NCBI RefSeq assembly: GCF_036324505.1
Contig: NC_086360.1
Coordinates: 14,973,293 to 15,037,292, forward strand
DNA from: Eleginops maclovinus
Taxonomy: Eukaryota > Chordata > Actinopteri > Perciformes > Eleginopidae
Direction: 5' to 3'
DNA length: 64,000 nt
Shown: positions 53,816 to 64,000 of the stretch, in pieces
Numbering within the stretch: the first letter of the stretch is position 1
Layout: every line of letters begins with the position of its first letter
Position numbers and translations under genes: made by a program
Notes under the pieces: model-generated
The model's database searches: none
Told to the model about the DNA's origin: nothing
Seen by the model: the letters and a program-made list of their open reading frames with translations, nothing else

Positions 53816-56800
53816 TCCGTCAAGGCCTTTCTAAACCCTAGAATTATTTCCGGCAATCAGGAAGCGCTGCAAAAAGCACCATAATTATCATATTTTTTGT
53901 GAAGCTGTCACTGAAATTCAAGCTGGATACCAAAAATAAAAGGCAATTCAAGGATTCTAAGAGACGTTATCTGTGATTCAACACCTGGGAATAAACACCG
54001 TCACAGAGCATATTTCCGTTAAGTTCATTAAATGCTCCTGTCACGTATTTTTTATCACTTGATCTTTTTCTAGGATTTGAGTCAGCCCTCATACAATTAT
54101 CTCTGAAAGTTTGATGCAATGAAAGCTGGCAGTGTCTCTCCTTTGAATTTCTTCATTTAGATGATGTCATTTCTCCTCTGTCATTGGACACAAACAAAAT
54201 CAGATCACATGTTTACACGTCCTCTCATAGTGGTGGAAGGTTGACTATTTTCCAGCTGGCAGTAAGATTAATATTCGAAACTGTGGGCGTATGACAAATT
54301 GTCTATCTTTGCCTATTTCTTACTCAAAATAAATGAAATTTCCCTCTGACGCATTGGCTGGACAATGTTACACAACTAAGACAGACTTTAGCATCAGTGT
54401 TTGTGTCACATCCTCAGCCATAGACATTTTACTGCCAGGTGCCTCAGGGGACTGATGTCTTCCAAAATATATTTTTGTTTTTCTCTTTTGTACAATTAAG
54501 TAAAGTGACGTGCTGTGTTTCATACCTCAGTGCTTTCACAGTTAAGGTGTTAACTATCTTCTAAGTACCTTAGATGAAATGTGTTGTTTGTTGTAAGTGC
54601 AATTTTTGTTCTTTAATCTAACAGTGATATCATACATATCACTGAAGTACATCAGATGGCCTCACAGCTGAACATGTGGTAACAGTCTATAATCAACTGT
54701 CAGAGCACAGTGGACCACAGCAAGCTATATAGCAAGCCAACGTGTGTCACTCCGTTATCATGTTATATTTCTAAGGACACAAGAGAATTATACTGTAACA
54801 TGAGACCATGCAATCCATTGTCAGAATAGACAGTATTCAATCAATTAAAACAGCTTGTTTGACATCTGAAGTACAACATTACTGAGAAGGTAGTCATAGT
54901 ATTGTCAACGTTGCATTTGATCTCACTCGTGTGGCAGATTGAGATGCCCAGTGCTGAAAGGTAAATAATCAAATTACAAGAGAGCTATTTGCTTGCCAAA
55001 TTTGTATTGTAGTGGGACACATTACATGTTTTTTTAATCAGAGTGGACCTTGTGAATATTAAGCAGGGTCCTTTTGTTTCTCACAATAGACTGCAGAGAA
55101 ACAAGTTCACTAAAAGTGCAGCTTTGAGCATATTTTGCAAGGCTCTGAAAGATGTCAGTAGAAATTACAGCATATTACTCAGCTGTGGGACCAAAAATGT
55201 AATATTCTTCAGAACTTCAATAGCTTTTCTCATGTTTATGCTGAATCATTTTGACTGCCAAGGAATGGGATGGGAGCTAAAACTGCTGCTAACTGATAAG
55301 GACTTTTCTGCATCACTATCTCATGCAAGGTTACAATATACTATTTAACAAGGCAACATTTTAAATATGCTGATATACTAAAAGTTAACACTAATTGCTA
55401 AATGTGGTTGATAAATCACTGATCAACGCTCTAAAAATAGAACATGAATAGAAATAACTTTTGTTTATGTTGTTCAGAATCTAGGGGTAGATATAGAAGT
55501 CCACAGCTGCAGATCAGTGAGTGCGTAAGTGATCACACCTTTCTTTCCAACAGTGAGGACTTGGCTGTCTAAGCATAGGGCTTCCTGCAGCCTACATTAA
55601 CCCAATCGTTGCTTTCCTGCCAGGCTGTTTCCTATGTTAATGAGCCATTGCCTGGTTCTCACAATGGAAACATGCAACTGTTTAGAATTGCATTTGTTAA
55701 ATAAATTCTTTCATAAATTAACTTTGACTTTATTCTATCTGTTAAATGAGAAACGCTTGTTGGAAATGTGTTTTGGTTATTTGTTAATACATCACTCACT
55801 TCTTGCCTCCCTAGCTCACTAGCTCCTGCTCTTTATCTCTCTATCACATGCAATGTTTACTCTCTGACCAATGGGTGTAGCGGATTAGGCTACGCTTCCT
55901 GCACAACAGGAAGCAGAGAGCAGGGCTACAGAGATGGGAAGGGCTCTGAGGAGTTGATGGATGAGCTCCTTTTACCCCATTGTCTCTGCCTTCCTCAACA
56001 GGTGCACTTGAGGCTTTCGCAGGATAACAAAAACAGTAGGGTGACTTTTTTTGTTTGTTTTCAGAAGATTAGACATTATTTTGGCTTAGAATGGTTTTTG
56101 GGTTAAACTGGAAAGGAAGAGACTGTAACTAAGAGCACTACTTCTTCTACTACAAAGATCTAATTGAATGTAAAATAATGGTGAATGAAAATGAAAAAAT
56201 GACTGTGAAACACATGGGCTACACTTTAAATGATGTACTGCTTCATATACTGTATGTTTTAACAGTTTAAAAGCAATTATCCACTGTACTGCACATGCCG
56301 AGCCCCCATCATTACCTACTGTAAGTATATTAACTAGCAACACAAGCAATGTGAACTATAAAGACAATGTCATTTGCAAGAGATAACACTTCTAATCACA
56401 GCTGAAAAAAGTCACTTATGCCGAGTAGTTCACCTTACAGCTGAAAATCATTAACGATTATTTCTCAAGAGCCTTATTCTGGAAGGTATACCGCAACGGT
56501 GGCATTTATGCTTTCACACAAGAAAGAGTTATTTTTAAATCTAAGTAGTGAAATGCATGTATTCTTTGTTTTATTTGTGTGATAAGTAATATATACTATG
56601 TATATACTGTAACTGTCAATCGTAAATTGACAGCAGTAAAATATCTTTAGGCCCTTTCACCGGTGTAGTGTGTTGTTGTGTTCATTAATTTATAGGCTAT
56701 AACACGTTTAAACAGCAGACATCACAATGTGCTTCACAGTAGGATAATACATGAAATGTAAATAGTGAGTAAGTGTTAGAAAAAGAAGACCGTGCTTTTA

Positions 56801-58981
56801 AGTTTGTGGCCAAAAAGCACAGTATCGACTTAAAGATGCATTTAAATTGACAGTGTTCTTTAATGATGATATTCAGATTTTAATAACTGTTTATTTGAAA
56901 CAGAAACTGTTAATGGTTGTAAAATATTAATGTTGTGGAATGTAAAGCAGATCATCAACCTAGGTCGTTATTGTTATGAAGATGTTCCAACAAGTCAGTA
57001 GCTATTTGGTTGTCAGTGATATGATACTTACAAAGCTCAGTGTTTATGTTCAGACAGGATCATTTGACTGCTTTGCTTCGGCTTGATTTTGAGCTGCAGC
57101 TTCAGAAAGTGTCTGGGCATGTCTGACATGTGTGCAAGAATAAAAGTCAGATTGAAAGCAAGAACAAATTCCTTAACTGTTTCTCAAGCAGCTTAGACGT
57201 TGTGTAAACTGTCTTTCCGTCCTTTTTCCGTTGTGTGAGTACAGATTAAAATCATTTGGTTTAAATCAGACAACATACAGTATATTGATACCAACTGCAG
57301 ATTCATCAGTGGAGCACAACCCAGCACAAACAAGAGAGCACACATCCACACACAGCACATGTCAATGTACTTCCTGTGGCACCATTATTGCTCTGCTTCT
57401 TTAGCTTGTTCATACCAGTCATCCGTTGCTCAATAGCATACCAACAATACCAAGGCTGACTCACTCGGTAATGGCAATCAGAAAAAAAAAGATTAGGTGA
57501 GGCTCTCCTAATCTTTCCTCGTGAGTATTTTATATTTATAAGAAAAAGAAAAATACAATCAAAAATCAAACAATCCTACAACTTACAGCTTTTACTTTTT
57601 TTTCTTTAACCACATGCATAAAACAGGCATAGAAGGCGTATCAGGAACACAAAGTACATCTTCTTCTGAAGAGACAGGTTGATTATGTTGTGCTCTGCCA
57701 AATAGGTGGATGGACAGTACAGGCCTCAAAAGAAAATCACAAAAAGGAGATGTTGGGTTCATGCTGTGAATGGAGGCAGCAAGTGTGAAGCTGTTGGTGA
57801 ACTATCTGTTCCTACTATCTGTGCTCATCTTTGTTACGCATACAGACACACAAGCACCCTTTTAACAAGTAATGAATGCATGGAGGTGAACACATTTCTA
57901 AGTATCCAAGGAGTGAAGTTTACTGGGTTCATTGTATTGATTCTTCTGAGGAGCAGAGAGAGGGATGTTCAGCAACGAATGGATAAGTAGTTTGGTGGGC
58001 CTGGTCATGGCCCTATAAGTACATAAAGAGTAATGATAGCCAACTGAAAGCAGGGGCAAAACGGTTGGTTATTTAAAGATCAATTTGTGTTTTTCTGGCA
58101 TCATAGACTGTATAATATGAAACATCTTGTCTCCTAGACTCACCAGATTAAGTTAAGTAACTCCTGGCTGATAAAAAAAACTGGCAAAGTATTATTCCCC
58201 ATAGAGTTGAACAGAGAAGTTAGCTATGGAGATCAATCAGTTTATTCTACCAGGCTGTGACATAAACATGTCAAAAATCCAACCCTGTGCTGTGAACTTG
58301 TGCCTCACAAGATGGCAGGGACAGAGAACAGAGAAAAGAGTTTGTACTGCATGTCAACACATATTGAAGACCTATGACATTGACATCACTAAACCTTTTC
58401 ACAGCCTGAGGGTCAGATTACTGCTTTAGTTGGCTTGACTGCAAGAGGAGGAAATCATGGAGTCTCGGCTCCAGCAGCTAAAATAATCCTGTTTCCCACT
58501 AGTTGAAGCATCCTGCTTTGCTTGACTTGGCATTGAAGTGAAAATTAGCATCTACTGCTCCACTGAACATTTGAATGTCTTTACAAGAAAAAGATCTGGG
58601 TTACTAAGATACAGCAGGTATTTAGTGAGAAAAAACAATGCTACAATGCCTCCCAATCATGCAGAAAACAAGGTTTAAAGTATACATTGTGGATCATTGG
58701 ATTTCACTTGAAAATACGCTGTTTGTTGGGGTCATTCTCATTATGACGTGTCGTTCTGTGTTTTTTTCTTTTGTTTTGTTATGCTGTATAGTGTTATGCT
58801 CTATACAGCTTTGTTTTGAGTTGTGCACTGTCTTGATGTCTTGGGTCTATGTTCTCCTCTTGGACTTATCAAGGCAGAAAGCGAGACTGGCTGGCTTACA
58901 GCTTTAATGAAATCTGTCAGCACCGACTGCACTCAGGGGCAGCTCACAGTGCAGCAGCACTACTTAGCACCACACAGGAGT

Positions 58982-59067
58982 GGGAGAGAGATGGGGCTGA
59001 GGGGGGGGGGGGGCACATGAGAGGGAGAGAGATGGGGCTGAGGGGGGGGGGGGGGGGGCACATGAGA
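58982..59067 (+). repeat. Tandem duplication carrying G13 and G17 runs
   Basis: Unit GGGAGAGAGATGGGGCTGA, then a G-run, then CACATGAGA. Copy one is 58982-59022 with G13 (59001-59013); copy two is 59023-59067 with G17 (59042-59058). The copies are identical apart from G-run length. Confidence 0.9.
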
Positions 59068-60393
59068 GATAGATTTAGGTAGAGATTTAGCAAAGGTTTA
59101 ATTTGTGAAATTGTCTGTGCATGCGTGTCTGTTTGAGTAATTACACATTTATGAATAAAGCGCTGTTGCTTGCTGGGGTGCCTCACTCTAGTGGGTTCAA
59201 ACCAGAGGAGCAGACAGCCACAGCCACCCTGCTAAGACCGTCTGGGACTGAACAGAATACTAATGTGAACAGGAGGCAGAGGGAGAGAGACAGGCAGAGG
59301 GATGAGGGGAGTGGAGAGGGTGGAAGAGGAAGCTAATGTGAGAGGAAAAACACAGGGGGGAACATTAAAGACTGGGCGGAAAAATACATCTTTTAAAGGC
59401 TGTAAGAGGCAACGAAAGGATTGAAGAAAGGAAATAGTGAAGAAATGTGAACGGTCATAAAGGTGAAGCAGGAATCTTGAAAAGATAATATGTCAAACAT
59501 AAGTGAGCACAGAAATGATCAAACCATCATGCACTGACAGGGCAAAACGTTTAGAGACATGTTCACAAAGACCTCGTCTTCTCGAAAAAACACCAGAGTC
59601 ATATTACAGTATTGACGTCTGCTAATGTAACTATTAGCAAGAAAGTACATCAAACGGAATTGACACAGGTTTTGTCCTTGTTTTGGGTTAGATTCCCTAT
59701 TCATTTTTCACCTGTCCTGCAGGGAAATCATAATATCTAAAATTATGAATGCCATTTTAAACATTGGTTTTCAGTAAGGTAAAGAAATGTTATGGAAATT
59801 AGATACTATTAAAGCTGCAATGACAAATGAAAATGTGTTGTAGAATATCTGGATATAAACCATGAAAATAGCTTAAAATATTACAGAAACATGAAAATGA
59901 ACAAACAGAAGGGAGGAGCAAGTAGCCTGAGGTAATGTGCTGAACACAAATCTTGATACCATCTCGCTCATCAACTCATTGTGATTCAAGTTATTAATTC
60001 AATCACAAAACAGAGTGATGGATTGTACAAGTCATTTCTAACTGGGAAAGTGGCAAGGATGGTTGCATAGTAGGGGAGAGAATATGACATCATGCAGACT
60101 GCTTCGCACACAATTCATTTTACTGATACCTACAGTGTGAGGTTGTTGAGCTGCATTTTCAGAATACCAGCAGATACTTTCGACTGTTCAATGATTCTGA
60201 ACGCTACCATCGCTCTCATACAGGGTGTCTACACACTGTGACCTTTTCAAGTCAGGGATGGGTAACTTACATTTTTGGTGATTCATTCTCCGGCTCTTCT
60301 GATATTTTATGCCCTTTTACGAGTTCAGCCATTTATTTTTTCTTCAAATGTTTTGGATTTGTGTGTTTGGATTTGTGCTGTTTGGATTTGTGC

Positions 60394-60409
60394 GGCCATG
60401 ATCATGGCC
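60394..60409. repeat. Perfect 16-base palindrome GGCCATGATCATGGCC
   Basis: Preceded directly by three copies of TTTGGATTTGTG (60352-60363, 60366-60377, 60381-60392). Function unknown. Confidence 0.8.
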
Positions 60410-62837
60410 CCGCAGGTTCAACAACTTTGGCACACATTATGCAACGTCAAGGGAACACTTCCACTTGTGCTTTTTGTTGTGGTCTTTCCCAAAGAAATGC
60501 TGTAGTTTTGAAACTAATTTTAACCAATTACCTTTGAAATCCACAGGTTTCACCCTTAGTTAGTCATCATTATTGGAACCTGGCATCACTTCAGTACCTC
60601 TGTTTGGTTTTTTTAAATTGTAATAAAGGACTATGACTCATTCAAAAATAATTTTATTTGAAGAAAAGTTTATATAGGTGCTAGCAGTGTACTGTATGCT
60701 GTCTAAACAGAGCTGAAAAACACCAAGGAAAGGCATGGCTGCATTATGAGACAATGGATTGCTAATCACCAAGGCATGTCATGGAAATAATCTTAATAAT
60801 TGTACTGTCATTGTAGTCAACAGTTTGTGACTTCTTCTATTATGATTGCTGAATATTGCTGCTCAAATGTGAGTTTTCTGATGGGCTGTGGTTGATATTC
60901 AAACACTGTATTTGGCCATTATATCAAATCAAATATTCTCATATTTTTTGACAGCACAATAACAAAATACACCATAAAACACGCAGCAGTATAAAGATAA
61001 CAGGGTTTTTGTTCCTAAATAACGAAAAATAGTTAAATATTTCATGGTGATTGTAATCATTTAAAAGCATAAAGAATTCTCAAAGAACTAGTGGGGAGAG
61101 ATTAATAAGTCACATGCCTCCCTTGTCAGTCCACAGCATTAATAAACAAGTCTTCCTGAGACACTAAAAAGTACAACTTCTTATCAAACAATGCCTAACT
61201 GTCTCTGCATGCATTGCTTCAAGGCTTGTTATTGTATGAACTCCACCAATGTAAGTTACATCGTTGTGCATTCACTTTAGACCATCATAGCTCCGCTTCC
61301 GGTTGCCGTATCCATGGAGACACGCACATAGATGATGTATCAAGAAGCCGTTTATTCTTAAGGTCACCTCTGTCAACTACCGCCACCCCCCTGCTTACAT
61401 GACTCACTCCTGATGCTGGTACTGCAGCATTTCAACACTCACTTCAGAATACAATACAACCCTGGCTCTGCACAAATGGAAACAATGATACTGTGCAAAT
61501 GTAACACAGCCAATGACACACTTTGCAGATAAAGATGATGGGATGATTAATTAGTAAATGTTTTGTATAAAAATGTTGAGTAACAATAATATAAACAAGG
61601 ATGCCAAGAATGACAACATAAAATATATACACTGATGATAGAAAATGAAAGAAAATGTTGAATGAATATTTGCCAAGTGAAAATGATGGTAGTATTATAT
61701 CATATAAAGATATGCAAATACCATGCTGTGATGACTTGATGATTTTGATCATTATAGTATAATTCAATTATTTAATTAAATGACAATATAATCCTGATAA
61801 AAGTAATACATTACATGACAATGATAAATTATCATTTTTAGATGAATATGTTGACCATGATGAGAGATAATGTTCCTTTCCTTTTTGCAAGCTGCTCCAT
61901 GCCAAACAGTGGTTGGACATACAGTACATTCTAGTGATGAATTTGCATCTTGGCTATAAAACAATAAAATCTTACTAATCATGCTGCACAGGAGATGGAC
62001 CGTTTTTTGCTTAAGCATGGGATATATTTGAGTCTAAGAAGCTTGCAGTTACTGACTCCTCCACTGTATCCTGGTACCTACACACAAACAGACTCAAAGA
62101 AACACAATGTCAAAAGACATCATATTCAACCAGAAAACATGATAGCCACCTTTGCCCCATGTCGCCCTTCTTTATAACCTTTGGTTAGATGCGACGTGGC
62201 ACACACTAGTGAATAAACAGACTGCCAGGGCACAGATGCCTGCTACACACTCATTCACATTCACAGTATGTCCTTAATTCACCCTCTCTTCCTTTTCCTG
62301 CACCCACACACAGACACTCTCAAACACTGATACGTTCACACTGCGATGGAAAGCAAAGGGTTTACTGTATTTCAGAACTGGCACTTTCACTCTACTGAAT
62401 TTTAGGAAGAATCATTGCATATCTGACATTATTTTACAATAATCTGATTAGTTTACAGGAATAGAGCACAGAGAGCACATTGCAGTAATCATTTATCACC
62501 CTTTAACTTTATCAGAGTTTGCACTTTCACTGATTACTTTACATTTTACTGCAAAACATTTGATTACAGGCTTACTTTTTCTTTACTTTAATGATTACAA
62601 AGAAACAAAGGGTACAGTTGCTCCCACCGCTCTGACCTTGTTGACTGCTCTTTCCTCTCATCCAGATGGAGTAACATATAATTACAACCATAGTTAAGCT
62701 GCCCAGAATCCTCTCTGACTCTTTAGGGAGCTTGAAAAGATCTCTATCCAATCTACAGTCTCTCTGCAAAAGGTCGCCCACTCTGTTCTTAGTCTGCTCT
62801 TTCTCCTCCATCTTTGTTCCCTTTCTGTCTTCTACAG

Positions 62838-62897
62838 ACCTTAATGCACCACACTTCCATAGTTACACAGAAGACACTGTGCAGACTGACCTTTTTG
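62838..62897 (+). other. Exon-like segment, unassigned
   Basis: 60 bases with a strong pyrimidine-rich acceptor (CTTTCTGTCTTCTACAG) and a consensus donor (gtaagt). One open reading gives LNAPHFHSYTEDTVQTDLF; another frame is also open. I recognise no family, and it may be chance. Confidence 0.25.
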
Positions 62898-63846
62898 GTA
62901 AGTATATCGAAAAACGTTTTCTTTTTTTCCAATGCACCATAGTCAACTTTTTCCCGCATCTTGAGTAACCACTGCCAAATCATTATGTTTAAGAAGACCT
63001 TCTACAATCTGAACAAAGTGGGTCTCTATCTGAAAACTGATCTGTGGTTGAGCATCAGTGGACTTTGACTAAACCAGGGGCTTTCTGGTTCGGTGAACTT
63101 TCCTCCACTAACTGCAGGGTTCAGGACAACAAACCCCTGTGTGTATTTTCTAGCCAGCTGCACTCTATGTTTTAATGAGGACACATGTAGCTTTGTAAAC
63201 AGAGGTGGGAGCCAGATGATGGGTTTGATGTGTGGGTAAAAACGATGGGGAGCAGGTCTGGATAATACTGGCTGCATCAGGAATATAGTAGGGGACAAAT
63301 ATTTACAAACCCATGCTGACTCATTAATCAAAGAAAATAGCTTTCAAACGTGTTCAATTTAAAAGGATATGTGTAAACGATTGTGGGGATATCTAGCAAA
63401 AATTGTTAAACAATATGTTTTTGCTGTGATGCATAATGCTAGCAGATTTTCAGACACTTGTCTGCTGAACATGTGTTAGATTTTTGCAATCTTTATGAGA
63501 AACCAATATGTGAAAACAACCTGATTCAACATATTTATACATTTATTTGTCATTCCCCCAAAAATAATTACATCCTGTCACATTGGCGCCTTAATCATCA
63601 CAAATATTATTCCATTATGCAAATAGATGTTGGAGTGCAATTTTATCTTGAATGCTGTGAGCCCAATTGTGGTGACAAAAGATCAATTTTTAAAGACAGT
63701 TTAAAGTTACAACAAGTGATAAGTATGATAGATGGCAGGGAATATAGCATTAACAGGTTGCAACAAAGTGAGAACCACACGTTAGAGGCCAAGAACATTG
63801 ATCACCCACCCACCTATCTCTGTCACTCTCTCTCTCTTCATGATAG

Positions 63847-63894
63847 TTGCCACTGATGACTCAGACCACACCGGAAGCTCGACTACATACTGAG
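63847..63894 (+). other. Exon-like segment, unassigned
   Basis: 48 bases after a very strong acceptor tract (CACTCTCTCTCTCTTCATGATAG region) and before gtaata. In phase with the previous segment it reads V-ATDDSDHTGSSTTY and then TGA; in frame 0 it is open throughout. Family unknown. Confidence 0.2.
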
Positions 63895-64000
63895 GTAATA
63901 CGATAATAACCAGAGCAATGACTCTTAATAAGCTTTAATTTACAGGTGATTTCACAGCATGTATCATTTACAATGAAAGGACCACAAAAATATCTTGAAA

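Larger units (their letters stand above)
50339..62837. other. Gene-poor region right of the Tc1 element
   Basis: 12.5 kb in which I find no recognisable exon, RNA gene or complete transposon; the open frames here lack family resemblance and coding character. Noted items are an X-box (50930-50943), a cluster of ATF/CREB-like octamers (52056-52101), a short CA tract (53791-53815), a duplicated unit with long G-runs (58982-59067) and a palindrome next to a short tandem repeat (60352-60409). In human, the sequence on this side of PLK2 is also gene-poor. Confidence 0.5.

Noticed and set aside
55043..55348. 101-codon frame in the gene-poor region
   Set aside because: No recognisable domain, codon pattern or splice context; length is within chance for AT-rich DNA.
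59161..59210. GGTTCAAACC resembling a tRNA B box
   Set aside because: No A box at suitable distance and no cloverleaf could be drawn.

Overview
This is vertebrate nuclear DNA, almost certainly from a ray-finned (teleost) fish. Four multi-exon, GT-AG spliced genes are readable with vertebrate-grade similarity. The introns are compact, and long CA/GT microsatellites and a fish-type Tc1 transposon are scattered through the window. There are no operons, ribosome binding sites or other prokaryotic features. Calls come from my own translation and splice-site reading, combined with remembered knowledge of the protein families.

Layout. (1) 1-21,080, plus strand: pde4d, a cAMP-specific phosphodiesterase, entering the window inside its UCR1 region and running to its stop and 3' UTR. 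Two isoform-specific starts lie inside the gene: a short-form start (PDE4D1-like, 6271) and a supershort start (PDE4D6-like, 11515). (2) 25,235-32,144, minus strand: rab3c, a synaptic-vesicle Rab GTPase, tail-to-tail with pde4d. Its first coding exon has a one-base frame break in a G9 run. (3) 35,787-37,346, plus strand: a small FAM173-family lysine methyltransferase gene (ANTKMT-like). (4) 38,704-43,310, plus strand: plk2, a polo-like kinase, complete, with a CRE plus TATA promoter and an AU-rich 3' UTR. (5) 48,687-50,336: an apparently intact Tc1/mariner element with a full-length DD34E transposase on the minus strand. (6) 50,339-64,000: no recognisable gene, apart from two exon-like segments at the right edge.

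The order and relative orientation PDE4D, RAB3C, PLK2 match human 5q11.2, so this is an ancient linkage block. The FAM173-like gene sits between rab3c and plk2. Functionally the block combines cAMP breakdown (pde4d), regulated exocytosis (rab3c) and an activity-induced kinase (plk2). CRE or CRE-like sites occur near the pde4d internal promoter, the rab3c 5' region and the plk2 core promoter. Four RFX X-box-like palindromes are spread over the locus. No wholly new gene system was found. The most useful observations are the fish-human conserved PDE4D isoform starts, the rab3c frame break, the intact transposon, and several unexplained regulatory-motif clusters.
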